From positions 1-38,289 of the forward strand of contig JAGGAB010000034.1 of the NCBI GenBank assembly GCA_017889705.1: DNA of 38,289 nt, in the 5' to 3' direction. Both the position numbers and the translations under genes were made by a program. The first letter of the stretch is position 1. The number at the start of each line of letters is the position of its first letter. The DNA comes from Bacillota bacterium. GTDB taxonomy: Bacteria > Bacillota > Negativicutes > Sporomusales > Sporomusaceae. Of the stretch, positions 1-7,870 are shown piece by piece. A model generated the notes under the pieces. It was not told the origin of the DNA and made no database searches. It saw only the letters and a program-made list of their open reading frames with translations.

Positions 1-114
1 AGAAGACATAGTGCCTTGGGGGGCATTTCGCCGCTATGCTACGAGATTAGAAGAAACTCGCCATTTAATCTGTCCGCGTAGGCCAATATGGTTCACAGTA
101 ACCCCATCCCTGTT
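1..114. other. Left edge, no recognisable feature
   Basis: I see no convincing reading frame, RNA or repeat here. It could be the tail of something that starts outside the window. Confidence 0.3.
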
Positions 115-290
115 TAACTAGCTGGCCTTAGCCCGCCCCCTGCTTTCTGAATAACAAAAATTCTTCCAATACCTCTTCCAGCCTCTCAATAGTACCTGTC
201 GTATCTTTTCCCTCGTTATGCAGCTAGTCAAGTCCTTCAGATAGTTCGCGAATTTCATCATATAACCCAGTTTCTTGTTTCTTGAAATCT
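115..290 (-). pseudogene. Decayed second copy of the small gene at 7581-7826
   Basis: On the minus strand this stretch reads as the C-terminal two thirds of the small protein encoded at 7581-7826: the block ELSEGLD, then a stop, then NEGKDTT and IERLEEVLEEFLLFRKQ. The Arg codon of the intact copy is an in-frame TAG here (complement of 224-226), and the final residues have also drifted. Similarity runs from about 115 (TTTAACTAGCTGG, also at the other copy) to about 290 and then stops. There is no start codon in the right frame. I read it as a duplicated and inactivated remnant. The function of the intact copy is unknown. Confidence 0.75.
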
Positions 291-594
291 CCTCACGCGT
301 CCGCCATGATGAGCGCCCCGCTGAAATTGAGAGGTAGTGGTTGGACGCAGTTCCTGAAATCGGCACAATAGGGCATAATATTTCCATCATGCAAAAAACA
401 GGTTATATTCCTGTTGCCGCATTTACGCTGCCTGAAAATTGTTGGATAGATAATTATCTTATTCCGCAAAAACAAGACAAGAGGAATTCTTGAAAAAACA
501 TGCGGGAAATAAAACCGCTCAGGATATGAATTGCATTTATGAGGCGTGAGGCAGACTTGTATTCAAAATATAAACGGTATTATGGATATGTATT

Positions 595-702
595 TTATAT
601 TGGGAAAAAGATGTAAAGTAATTTCTTACCATCTTTGCTAATTTGCCGACCAGTATCAGTAGTGATTTCATTGATCTTTACACGGCCATTGTCAAAGCCA
701 GA
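595..702 (-). pseudogene. Possible gene remnant, no start codon
   Basis: On the minus strand, a frame between two stops reads 35 residues that look protein-like (it contains NGRVKINEITTDTGRQISKD and ends LLYIFFPI). It has no ATG, GTG or TTG with a ribosome site and matches no family I recognise. It lies just downstream of the small membrane-protein gene at 717-833 on the same strand, so it may be the tail of a broken neighbour. It could equally be chance. Confidence 0.2.
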
Positions 703-716
703 CTAAAATAGGCTGT

Positions 717-833
717 TTAAAAATCATCAAATAGTTTATATACAAAAAGTGCAAATAATAGTGCCATCAGCAGCATATTTACTATCGGAATCTGGCCATC
801 TCTGCGTCTCTTACATAATTCATTAAAGGACAT
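717..833 (-). CDS. Small single-span membrane protein, 38 aa
   Basis: A short frame on the minus strand opens with ATG at 833-831, preceded by a strong AAAGGAGG ribosome site about 8 nt upstream, and ends in TAA at 719-717. The product starts MSFNELCKRRRDG, a basic, polar head. One hydrophobic segment follows (about residues 16-33, IPIVNMLLMALLFALFVY), with a short acidic tail KLFDDF. Positive residues before the helix predict the N-terminus inside. I do not recognise the family. The excellent ribosome site and the clean head-helix-tail layout are the reasons for calling it. It has no close partner gene; the 954-1112 repeat lies upstream of it. Confidence 0.6.
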   Translation of the reverse strand: MSFNELCKRRRDGQIPIVNMLLMALLFALFVYKLFDDF

Positions 834-953
834 TGCTGAATCCTCCTTTAAATGTTCTTTTAAATAAGTATATCGCGACTACATAGTCAAGATTTTTAAA
901 TTAATGTAAATTTATTATACAACTCAATTCTGAAAAAAAAATGAAAAGAATAC

Positions 954-1112
954 CTTTCATCCTTTTCCGATACGTTTTCGTCAATGTTATCCAAAATTAT
1001 AAACATCGTAAGTACAAGAAAAATCCCGCTTCCCAACCTATCGGCCAGAAAGCAGGATTTCTAGGCTCTGACAGGTTCGAATTCGGACCTGTTTTTACTT
1101 TAAAATAAACCT
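954..1112 (+). repeat. Direct repeat, copy 1
   Basis: This block matches 2153-2312 in the same orientation throughout. The longest identical run seen is 20 nt (980-999 and 2179-2198). Each copy contains an imperfect AAATCCCG.../...GGGATTT hairpin followed by a terminator hairpin. The two copies are about 1.2 kb apart and flank the membrane-protein gene at 1393-1962. Confidence 0.8.
1071..1096 (+). terminator. Rho-independent terminator in repeat copy 1
   Basis: ACAGGTTCGA pairs with TCGGACCTGT (one G-T wobble in the stem) and is followed by TTTTT. It is the counterpart of the better preserved hairpin at 2273-2300. No plus-strand gene lies directly upstream, so it may be a duplicated relic. 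Confidence 0.55.
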
Positions 1113-1224
1113 TTTAACCATTTAGGGCAATGGTCATTTTAGCTGTTACCCTTCTTGCATTATGCTGAAAAAAGCTTAGCTGTTGAGTTGATCTATCTTC
1201 CCTAGATTAAAGGTTTCATATAGA

Positions 1225-1268
1225 TGGCAAAAATGCACCTTGCGCTATCGCGCGCAGGTGTTTTTGTC
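1225..1268. terminator. Extended hairpin, possible bidirectional terminator
   Basis: CACCT(T)GCGC at 1236-1245 pairs with GCGCAGGTG at 1252-1260 with one bulged T. The stem is extended by an A-run on the left and a T-run on the right, so either strand would give a hairpin followed by U residues. It lies upstream of the membrane-protein gene starting at 1393. Confidence 0.5.
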
Positions 1269-1392
1269 GCAAGATCCCATATCCATCGAGCTAAACAACT
1301 GGGTGCATCCATCCTCCTAGCCTCTCGATGTGTAGATGTGTAATACATAAGGCATAGTGGCTACGGAAATAATAACGGCTGGAGGAGGTTTG

Positions 1393-1962
1393 ATGATGGC
1401 AATTAACTTAATCCCTTTTATTTACACGGCTGTCTTTGCCGGGATTGTTTTAGCACTTGTACCCAGACAGGAAATACGTCGGCTATCAATTTACGGGATT
1501 ATCTTCGGAGGGCTTTTTGATGGTATAGTTGTTAGTATAGCGAACCTTTTGGGAGAATTTAAATATATAAACTATGAGCCATTTGGTTTGATGGGAATAC
1601 ATTTTTTGGCGCCTGTCTCATGGACATTGTTTTATATAATATATTTTTATCATTTACCTACGAAAAAAGTGTATATTTATATATACACGACCATGGGAAT
1701 TTTCTATAGTATGTTATTTTGCCAAATGATTACGAAACTGGGTGTATTATCTCTTGCACACGGATTATATGACTCGATTATTCCGTTTGTACCATGGTAT
1801 ATCATAGCCACCTGGGGTTATCTAAAACTAACAAAAATTGATGATACCTTTGAAAGTGTAAACCCCACGGAACACGAGCAACGCAGATTCCTTTATCCTG
1901 CTGTAGCCAAAAAGCTCCCCAAACTAAATGAAGAGGACAGTGATGAGGCGCCAAAAGATTGA
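1393..1962 (+). CDS. Polytopic membrane protein of unknown function
   Basis: The product has about 189 residues. I place the start at the ATG at 1393 (or the next codon, 1396), because GGAGGAGG lies directly upstream; the frame stays open back to a GTG at 1357 that has no ribosome site. Several hydrophobic segments are visible: INLIPFIYTAVFAGIVLAL, IYGIIFGGLFDGIVVSIANL, a segment around WTLFYIIYFY, one around MGIFYSMLF and FVPWYIIATWGYL. A charged soluble tail of about 40 residues follows, ending EEDSDEAPKD. I do not recognise the family. The gene stands alone between two direct repeats, each ending in a terminator, which suggests a locus shaped by duplication. Confidence 0.7.
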   Translation: MMAINLIPFIYTAVFAGIVLALVPRQEIRRLSIYGIIFGGLFDGIVVSIANLLGEFKYINYEPFGLMGIHFLAPVSWTLFYIIYFYHLPTKKVYIYIYTTMGIFYSMLFCQMITKLGVLSLAHGLYDSIIPFVPWYIIATWGYLKLTKIDDTFESVNPTEHEQRRFLYPAVAKKLPKLNEEDSDEAPKD

Positions 1963-2012
1963 TGGTAAATACCTATGCCGATTTACAACACGCAATAAAT
2001 ATAATATCTTAC

Positions 2013-2133
2013 GGGGACGGGGTTGTCGACACCTACTATAATCATTCGCAAAAACATCAATCAAGACTTTCCAAAATTATTTTATTTTTGTATTCAGAGC
2101 GCCTGGGACACCGGGACAGGTTTCTTGTCCCAG
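2013..2133 (+). repeat. REP-like palindrome remnants
   Basis: CTGGGACA at 2103-2110 pairs perfectly with TGTCCCAG at 2126-2133, and an alternative inner pairing GGGACA/TGTCCC exists (2113-2118 with 2126-2131). Near 2012-2034 there is a GGGGACGG-type sequence. Such GGGGAC(A/G)G...TGTCCC motifs are typical of REP-like elements in Bacillota that are associated with Y1/IS200-type transposases. No transposase gene is present here. Confidence 0.5.
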
Positions 2134-2152
2134 AAATCTTCAGCTGAACCCT

Positions 2153-2312
2153 TCTTTTCATCCTTTCGATACCTTCTTGTCAATGTTATCCAAAATTACG
2201 AAAATCGGAAACACAAGAAAAATCCCGTTTCTCAACTTATTGTCTGGCAAGCGGGATTTTATCTACACTCTGACAGGTCCGACTTTCGGACCTGTTTTTT
2301 ACTTCATTTTTA
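2153..2312 (+). repeat. Direct repeat, copy 2
   Basis: Second copy of the 954-1112 repeat, same orientation, with the better preserved hairpins. Its right end overlaps the out-of-frame tail of the hicB-like gene on the opposite strand. Confidence 0.8.
2273..2300 (+). terminator. Rho-independent terminator
   Basis: A perfect 10-bp stem, ACAGGTCCGA with TCGGACCTGT around a 3-nt loop, is followed by TTTTTT. It would end plus-strand transcription from the membrane-protein gene at 1393-1962. Confidence 0.8.
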
Positions 2313-2683
2313 GTTTTTTTCCCATACTAGCTGACAATAGATAAGTCGCTAACATGTTTAAACTGATTTTTTCTCTTTCAGCCCCTTCTGGTTAAATCAC
2401 GATGCAATGAACGAGGAATGCGCAATTTAAATTTACCGCTAAACTCATCTTCGTTTGGAACGCGCTCAGGAATTTCAATTCCCTCTTCCAAGGCAGTTTC
2501 AATCCAAGCTTCTTTAGCATCCTCGATCATTTGTAAAACTTCTTCTTTAGTATCTCCTTGAGTTATGCAACCAGGTAAATCTGGAATTGCAGCAACAAAT
2601 CCACCCTCAGCAGTCGGATGTAGTTCTATACGAAAAGGCAAAGATACAAAATAAGTTAATCCCTTTTCCTCATTATTAGCCAT
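2299..2683 (-). pseudogene. hicB: HicB-family antitoxin, frameshifted in its DNA-binding tail
   Basis: HicB antitoxins neutralise HicA mRNA interferases and repress their own operon. The in-frame part (2378-2683, about 101 residues) has the HicB core: FRIELHPTAEGGFVAAIPDL, the PGCITQGDTKEE turn and the following helix. It then enters the C-terminal ribbon-helix-helix with SGKFKLRIPRSLHRDLTRR and stops. Reading on after removal of one G from the GGGG run near 2381-2384 restores the family's usual ending (AEREKISLNMLATYLLS...) down to a TAA at 2301-2299. The gene therefore carries a +1 shift, or the assembly has a homopolymer error. The start is the ATG at 2683 behind AGGAGGG. No hicA is visible upstream. 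Confidence 0.8.
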
Positions 2684-3090
2684 AGTGTCCCTCCTTTTCT
2701 GCACATTGTAAAACCGCTAAAAGGGTATGACAAAGCACATAACATTTAGCAATTAAATCGCCAAAAGATTATTTTGGCAGTATTGCTGTAAGCTGGGCTT
2801 CGTCTCCTATATCTAAAAGGAGACCCGCAGGGGATTACTCTTCAAAGCGAACAGTCTTTGGGTTGTTTCTTATTCTGTCCAGTAGTTTTTGAAGTTGACT
2901 CAAATAAAGACCATCATCCTTTCTATAGTGTAAATGTTAATATCAAAGTACACAATTATTGCACAGTAAAACTGTATAAAATTGTGTACTTTTTTCTTAT
3001 ATTTAATTCTTTTTTAACAAAAAATCCTTATTATGGTAAAATTATTGGTTGTTAGGAATTTATCCTATAAAAACTAACATTTTCTGAATT
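2684..3090. other. Gene-free stretch with hairpins
   Basis: I see no credible protein gene here. Two perfect small hairpins occur: GCCAAAA/TTTTGGC (2760-2778) and GTCTCCT/AGGAGAC (2802-2824). They are followed about 120 nt later by a strong plus-strand terminator (2945-2997). The order hairpin, hairpin, terminator without a gene leaves room for a small RNA transcribed rightward, but I see no clear promoter for it. Confidence 0.35.
2945..2997 (+). terminator. Rho-independent terminator with nested hairpin
   Basis: AAAGTACACAAT (2945-2956) pairs perfectly with ATTGTGTACTTT (2981-2992), followed by more T residues. The loop holds a second small hairpin, ACAGT/ACTGT. No plus-strand gene lies directly upstream of it. 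Confidence 0.7.
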
Positions 3091-3120
3091 TTGACATAAA
3101 CCGACATTGTGTTGTTATAT
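3091..3120 (+). promoter_or_regulatory. Probable housekeeping promoter of the MCP gene
   Basis: TTGACA at 3091-3096 is a perfect -35 box. TTATAT at 3115-3120 follows after 18 nt. The start codon of the chemoreceptor lies 45 nt further on. It does not look like a sigma-28 flagellar promoter. Confidence 0.6.
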
Positions 3121-3164
3121 ACTTGTATATACAACTATTTATTGACATGGAATGGAGGACCAAT

Positions 3165-4880
3165 ATGAACTTTTTAAGCAATATGAAAGTAAGCATGAAA
3201 TTAGGACTGTTAATTTTCGTTGCATTATTAGCGGTAGGTGCTGTAGGTTTTACCGGATATTATTATTTGCAGCAAGCAAGCAAAGACATGGCTTCCATGT
3301 ATGAGAAGCGATTAGTTCCTGTTCGACTATCGGCTGAAGTGGCTTCATTTGTAAGAACTGCAAATGGAAATTTATTAGAGTTAATGCTGACAACTGATGA
3401 GGCGAAAAATCGAGAATTGAAAAAATCTATTGATGCTAGAGTAGAAATGATCGGAAAAAATATGGAAATTTTAGAAAAAATGCACTTTGATCAGAAATCA
3501 GATGAATTGCTGGTTAAAATAAAAGATGCTCAGCAAAAATATCGTGCAGCTAGAACACCTATTTTAGAACTAGCACTGCAAAATAAAAATACGGAAGCCT
3601 ATGCATTATACATAACTAGCTTAGAACCGTTAACTAATGCATATATTAGTAGTATGAGAGATTATACCATGCATATCCAAAAATTGTCTGAGGAAATGAA
3701 TGATACCACCCAAGCTGATGAAGCCAAAGCCGTAAAGATTATGGTCGGAATTATTATAATTGCATTTATTGTGCTGGGCGTAACTGGGTGGCTCATTAAC
3801 AAAATGATAGCAAACCCGTTACAACAAATGGTAACATTCTGTGGCGAATTGGCTGCCGGAGATTTCCGAGACAAACCACGTAAGGTTAAAAGAAATGATG
3901 AGATTGGACAAGTTGCAGACGCTTTAGCCGGTATGCGCAGCAGTCTTCGTGCTGTTTTAAAAAATGTTAATGAATCGTCCGAGCAGGTGGCCGCTTCTTC
4001 GGAGGAATTAACCGCAAGCTCAGAACAGGCAGCCCAGGCAGCTAATCAGGTGGCCACGGCTATTACTGATGTAGCAACAGGGGCAGCAAATCAACTGAAA
4101 GCAGTGGATGAAACAACTAACATTATTGAACAATTATCTGGTGGAATACAAGAGATTGCTGCTAACGCTAGTGATGTAGCCGCCACGGCGCAACAGACAT
4201 CTTCGGCTGCTCAGGAAGGTAGTAATGCAGTACAGAAGGCTACGAACCAGATGGTACAAATCGAAAAAACGGTTGACGATTCGGCGCAATTGGTAAGCAA
4301 ATTGGGTATGCGCTCTCAGGAAATAGGCACAATAGTTGATACAATTTCCGGTATAGCAGGGCAAACGAATCTTCTAGCGCTTAATGCAGCTATTGAGGCA
4401 GCTCGGGCGGGAGAACAGGGCCGCGGTTTTGCAGTGGTAGCTGAAGAAGTGCGAAAGCTGGCTGAACAGTCACAAGACGCAGCTAAACAAATAGCTGACC
4501 TTATTGGTGAAATTAGGGAGGATACTGATAAGGCCGTATTTGCTATGAATGAGGGAACGCGTGAAGTTAAGACTGGTACCGAAGTAGTCAATTATGCAGG
4601 CAAAACCTTTGAAGAGATTGTGGGCCTAATAGGGAAAGTAACTGACCAAATTAATGATATCTCAGCGGCAATTGAACAAATGGCTGCTAGCAGTCAGCAT
4701 ATTGTGACTGCGGTTAAAGATATTGATATAATTAGTAAAGAGTCTTCAGCACATACCCAGACAGTATCTGCTGCAACTGAAGAACAATTGGCTTCAATGG
4801 AAGAAATTGCATCATCAAGCCAAGCTTTGGCTAAATTGGCTGAAGATTTACGTAGTAACGTTTCGAATTTTAAAATATAA
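3165..4880 (+). CDS. Methyl-accepting chemotaxis protein
   Basis: A 571-residue chemoreceptor that senses a ligand outside the cell and controls CheA. The start is the ATG at 3165 behind GGAGG; an upstream in-frame ATG at 3123 has no ribosome site. Layout: a first membrane helix (about residues 10-33), an outer sensor region of about 160 residues that looks like a four-helix bundle, a second helix ([19 protein letters not shown]), a HAMP linker with the [11 protein letters not shown] motif, then the long signalling coiled coil. The conserved hairpin tip is intact ([20 protein letters not shown], then [16 protein letters not shown]), and Ala/Glu/Gln-rich methylation-type repeats flank it. The ligand cannot be told from sequence. 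A cheV gene follows 155 nt downstream. Confidence 0.97.
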   Translation: MNFLSNMKVSMKLGLLIFVALLAVGAVGFTGYYYLQQASKDMASMYEKRLVPVRLSAEVASFVRTANGNLLELMLTTDEAKNRELKKSIDARVEMIGKNMEILEKMHFDQKSDELLVKIKDAQQKYRAARTPILELALQNKNTEAYALYITSLEPLTNAYISSMRDYTMHIQKLSEEMNDTTQADEAKAVKIMVGIIIIAFIVLGVTGWLINKMIANPLQQMVTFCGELAAGDFRDKPRKVKRNDEIGQVADALAGMRSSLRAVLKNVNESSEQVAASSEELTASSEQAAQAANQVATAITDVATGAANQLKAVDETTNIIEQLSGGIQEIAANASDVAATAQQTSSAAQEGSNAVQKATNQMVQIEKTVDDSAQLVSKLGMRSQEIGTIVDTISGIAGQTNLLALNAAIEAARAGEQGRGFAVVAEEVRKLAEQSQDAAKQIADLIGEIREDTDKAVFAMNEGTREVKTGTEVVNYAGKTFEEIVGLIGKVTDQINDISAAIEQMAASSQHIVTAVKDIDIISKESSAHTQTVSAATEEQLASMEEIASSSQALAKLAEDLRSNVSNFKI

Positions 4881-4903
4881 AATACGTAATATTGACCTAA
4901 GCA

Positions 4904-4948
4904 AATATAATCCGCCGTTTTCGTAATTGAATAAAGGCGGATTATATT
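4904..4948 (+). terminator. Long intergenic hairpin between mcp and cheV
   Basis: AATATAATCCGCC (4904-4916) pairs perfectly with GGCGGATTATATT (4936-4948). The sequence after it is only moderately T-rich, so it may attenuate or stabilise the message rather than end it fully. Confidence 0.6.
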
Positions 4949-5035
4949 GTTGAAAAATTTTAGTAAGTTTATGTATTTCAATCGTGTATAAGACAAAACA
5001 ATCAGCAATGCAATGTAAGCTACGGGGGAGATATT

Positions 5036-5935
5036 ATGGAAAAACAAAAAGGAATTTTACTGGAATCAGGCACAAATGAGTTTGAAATTATTGAGTTTTC
5101 CGTTGGTAATGTTTTTTATGGTATCAATGTAGCAAAGGTCAGAGAAATAATTAACATGGTTCCTATTACAAAGATGCCTTGTGTCCATCCTTATATAGAT
5201 GGAATATTCACGTTACGTGGTAAGGTTATGCCGTTATTAAACTTAGCAAGATGTTTAAACATTGAAACTAAAAATGATAATTCAAAAGTAATTGTCGCTG
5301 AAATGAATAATTATTTTATAGGGTTACGAGTTGATGATGTATCCAGAATTCACCGTATTTCGTGGAGTCAAATGGAACCAGCCCCAAGCATATCTGATTC
5401 GGAACGGGTTGTCGGCGTGGTTAAGATGGAAAATCGTTTAATTATTCTTTTAGATTTTGAAAAAATTCTATCAGAAGTAAATCCTGAAATTGGTAAAAAG
5501 CTATCGACTGTACCGGTTTCATCAGAAGAATTAATTGATGCTCGTAAAGGAAAGACTATTTTAGTAGCGGAAGATTCGCATATGTTGAGAGAGTTGTTAT
5601 TGAAAACACTAAATGTGGCTGGTTATAAGACTATTTTTGCAGAAAATGGGCAGATAGCTTGGGAGAAGATAAAAAAACTAACAACAAATGATAAGCCGTT
5701 GACGGAACAAATACAGATGTTGATTACCGATATTGAAATGCCACAAATGGATGGACATCATCTCATAAAGAAAATTAAAGAAGATAAAGATTTGCAGGAA
5801 CTTCCAGTCATAATTTTTTCTTCCCTAATTAATGAAGAAATGAGAAGAAAAGGAGCAGCATTGGGGGCGTTTGCACAAGTTACCAAGCCAGAAATTGAAC
5901 AATTGATTGATATTATAGATAAAAAAATGTTTTGA
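5036..5935 (+). CDS. cheV: Chemotaxis coupling protein CheV (CheW-REC)
   Basis: A 299-residue two-domain protein linking chemoreceptors to the CheA kinase. The first half (about residues 15-155) is a CheW-like domain, with FSVGNVFYGINVAKVREI, then FTLRGKVMPLLNL and VVGVVKMENRLIILLDFEKI. The second half (about 170-299) is a response-regulator receiver: the acidic pair in VAED, the phospho-acceptor Asp in LITDIEMPQMDG, the Ser in IIFSS and the Lys in VTKPE are all present, so it should be phosphorylatable by CheA. The start is the ATG at 5036 behind GGGGGAG. It lies directly after the MCP gene on the same strand, so the two probably act as one signalling unit. Confidence 0.96.
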   Translation: MEKQKGILLESGTNEFEIIEFSVGNVFYGINVAKVREIINMVPITKMPCVHPYIDGIFTLRGKVMPLLNLARCLNIETKNDNSKVIVAEMNNYFIGLRVDDVSRIHRISWSQMEPAPSISDSERVVGVVKMENRLIILLDFEKILSEVNPEIGKKLSTVPVSSEELIDARKGKTILVAEDSHMLRELLLKTLNVAGYKTIFAENGQIAWEKIKKLTTNDKPLTEQIQMLITDIEMPQMDGHHLIKKIKEDKDLQELPVIIFSSLINEEMRRKGAALGAFAQVTKPEIEQLIDIIDKKMF

Positions 5936-6046
5936 GTATGACTATGAAAAACTGGAATGCTGTGTGGATAATTAAGGATTTCAATGGTTATACCCCAAAG
6001 TACTTTTAGTAGCTTGTTTCACTAAAGCTTGGAATTTCGAACTCGG

Positions 6047-6087
6047 GAGGTCAACGGACTTCATTCAAAATCCGTTGACCTCTCTTT
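6047..6087 (+). terminator. Terminator after cheV
   Basis: GAGGTCAACGGA (6047-6058) pairs perfectly with TCCGTTGACCTC (6071-6082), followed by a short T-rich stretch. It lies 111 nt past the cheV stop. Confidence 0.65.
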
Positions 6088-6142
6088 ATATCTCTTGCAC
6101 CTTTATCCCCGGATTAAGTTTGTTATTTACGGCTAGTTTCAT
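6086..6142 (-). CDS. Possible 18-aa peptide or 5' remnant of a lost gene
   Basis: On the minus strand, ATG at 6142-6140 follows a strong GAGGAGG ribosome site. The frame encodes MKLAVNNKLNPGIKVQEI and stops at TAA (6088-6086), next to the palindrome at 6047-6082. Good translation signals on such a short frame suggest either a small peptide or the surviving front end of a gene whose body was deleted. I recognise no family. Confidence 0.3.
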   Translation of the reverse strand: MKLAVNNKLNPGIKVQEI

Positions 6143-6570
6143 GGTTAGGCCTCCTCGAACGTTAAAATACTAATAAGCATTATCTTAATGATGAAATTCA
6201 AGAAATTATTTTTTGTGCAAATTGAGCACTTTGGTAAAATGGCAGCCAATTCAAGCAGCATAAAGGGGGAGTTCCAGCATCCGTGTCATATACTGAAAAG
6301 TAGTTGGAGTTTTATGCGTGTTAAGCCTTTTTTGCATAATACTAACAAATCAACCTTGTATAAACTGTATACTTGCTACTATAAAAAAACAGGACACCGC
6401 CAAGCCACGGAAATTATGTGTTTTATAGTTTGCAGAATGGAATTTTATCAGACGTCACACCGAATGCGGATGGCCGCCTTACGACAACTATAAATTGCCT
6501 TCGACAAAGGATAGCCCAATTATTTATAGAATACGAAATAGTGAATTTTCTTTGAAGGGTGAAATATATT
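6143..6570. other. Gene-poor stretch before the DUF6544-like gene
   Basis: I find no gene I can support. One frame around 6400-6555 encodes a protein-like run (NYVFYSLQNGILSDVTPNAD, then GRLTTTI) but has no start codon and is cut off upstream by a stop, so it may be a decayed fragment. Confidence 0.3.
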
Positions 6571-7341
6571 GTGTTATTCAATAACCGAAATACCAATGCA
6601 GTAAAAACACTTTTTAATTTATCCAAAGAAAATTCAGACCCAATATTTTCTTTTGATAAAATTGCGGATTTGCCGGAACCAGTAAAAAAATACTTCCACT
6701 TTGCATTAACAGAAAGACACGATTATATCAACATTATATCTACCAGGTTTGAAGGATTGTTTCGTTTGAAAGAAACACAGCAATGGTCTTCAATAAATGG
6801 AGTGGATTACTACTCTGTTAATTGTCCTGGGTTCATTTGGTTTGCTAAAATGAAGACATCTCCTTTATTTTGGTTTACCGTAAAAGATTACTATCTACAA
6901 GATAAAGGGAAAGCACTAGCTAAAGCTTATTCCTTATTCACCGTCGCGTCCGCCGAAGGTCCAGAAATAGACCAAGGGGCGCTTTCTCGCTGGCTAAGCT
7001 CAGCAGTCTTATTTCCAAAAGCACTACTACCGAGTGATAATTTAACTTGGGAGTCTATTAATAAAAATTCTGCTAGATTACTTTTTTCCTATAAGGACAT
7101 TAAAATTGACGCTGTAATTTACTTTGGCAGAAGCGGTGAGATTGTCAGATTTGTCACTGATAGATATTGCTATGAAACCAATAAATTCGAAAAATGGACT
7201 GCGTACTATAAGTCATATGAAGATTATAGCGGTAGCAAAATACCGACTGAAGTTGGAGCAGTCTGGCATTTCCCTACTAAGCACTTTAATTATGCACGGT
7301 TTCGCTTTACAAATATAGACTCTAATACGAAACCGAAATAA
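6571..7341 (+). CDS. DUF6544/DUF6920-like protein of unknown function
   Basis: About 256 residues with no signal peptide or membrane helix. The general pattern is that of the DUF6544-type family: LPEPVKKYFHFAL near the N-terminus, a G.FRL...QQWSSINGVDYY strand region, FIWFAKM, KDYYLQDKGKALAKAYSLF, then EGPEIDQGALSRWLSSAVLF with PKALLPSDNLTWESI, and an end with KIPTEVGAVWHF. The molecular function of this family is not known to me. I favour the GTG at 6571 because GAAGGG lies 11 nt upstream; the in-frame GTG at 6559 overlaps that site. The gene stands alone. Confidence 0.6.
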   Translation: MLFNNRNTNAVKTLFNLSKENSDPIFSFDKIADLPEPVKKYFHFALTERHDYINIISTRFEGLFRLKETQQWSSINGVDYYSVNCPGFIWFAKMKTSPLFWFTVKDYYLQDKGKALAKAYSLFTVASAEGPEIDQGALSRWLSSAVLFPKALLPSDNLTWESINKNSARLLFSYKDIKIDAVIYFGRSGEIVRFVTDRYCYETNKFEKWTAYYKSYEDYSGSKIPTEVGAVWHFPTKHFNYARFRFTNIDSNTKPK

Positions 7342-7464
7342 CGTCCCAAGGGGTTTATTCCTTAACGTGGATTTTGTCGGAAATGTTGGCGACACCCCTA
7401 GTAGATGGCTTATTTACTTAAGAATTTATTATAGGACGTTGAAATTACTGTACACAGCAGACGC

Positions 7465-7526
7465 GGGGACGGTGGAATCGTCTTGTTTATTTTTCCTCTT
7501 TTCTCTAAAACGATTCCACCGTCCCC
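7465..7526. repeat. REP-like palindrome
   Basis: GGGGACGGTGGAATCGT (7465-7481) and its exact reverse complement (7510-7526) form a perfect 17-bp inverted repeat around a 28-nt loop. GGGGACGGT...ACCGTCCCC palindromes are characteristic of REP-like elements mobilised by Y1-type transposases in Bacillota. No such transposase is in this window. Confidence 0.75.
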
Positions 7527-7538
7527 ATGTCTTTCACC

Positions 7539-7569
7539 GGGCTTACTGACACCTTGTACCAGTAAGCCC
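7539..7569. terminator. Perfect hairpin next to the REP-like palindrome
   Basis: GGGCTTACTG (7539-7548) pairs with CAGTAAGCCC (7560-7569). It lies just past the stop of the minus-strand gene at 7581-7826 and could form part of its 3' end. There is no U-tract on either side. Confidence 0.45.
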
Positions 7570-7580
7570 GCCCCTGTTGT

Positions 7581-7826
7581 TTAACTAGCTGGCCTTTGCC
7601 CGCCCACCTGCTTTCTAAAAAGCAGAAATTCTTCCAATACTTCTCCTAGCCTCTCGATCATATCTGTCGTATCTTTCCCCTCGTTACGCAGCCGGTCAAG
7701 TCCTTCCGATAGTTCGCGAATTTCATCATATAGCCCAGTTTCTTGTTTCTTAAAATCCGGATATGTGGTATTCACAAGTAAACTTTCCACTCCTCCCCGG
7801 AGGCTTCTATACCCTCCTGCAATCAC
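7581..7826 (-). CDS. Small charged protein of unknown function
   Basis: 81 residues, rich in Glu, Arg and Leu. The region DEIRELSEGLDRLRNEGKDT, then MIERLGEVLEEFLLFRKQ, looks like two amphipathic helices with coiled-coil character. The first ATG (7826) has no good ribosome site. A GTG at codon 18 lies about 14 nt after GGGGAGGAG, so the real protein may be about 64 residues, starting VNTTYPDFKKQETG. A decayed copy lies at 115-290, so the sequence has been duplicated in this region. I recognise no family; Spo0E-like or accessory coiled-coil peptides are conceivable but not supported by a motif. Confidence 0.45.
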   Translation of the reverse strand: MIAGGYRSLRGGVESLLVNTTYPDFKKQETGLYDEIRELSEGLDRLRNEGKDTTDMIERLGEVLEEFLLFRKQVGGQRPAS

Positions 7827-7870
7827 CCGTAAACGGGAATTTTACAGGAGGAAATTAAAAAGGATCACAA

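Noticed and set aside
1314..1330. A CTCCTAGCCTCTCGAT stretch identical to part of the gene at 7581-7826
   Set aside because: The 16-nt identity could be a third fragment of the duplicated unit, but the similarity does not extend, so chance cannot be excluded.
2858..3055. Plus-strand 65-codon frame over the terminator at 2945-2997
   Set aside because: The frame crosses a strong terminator hairpin, has no ribosome site and a composition typical of AT-rich non-coding DNA.
6188..6493. Plus-strand 101-codon frame before the DUF6544-like gene
   Set aside because: No ribosome site and no recognisable domain; another frame over the same bases looks more protein-like but has no start.
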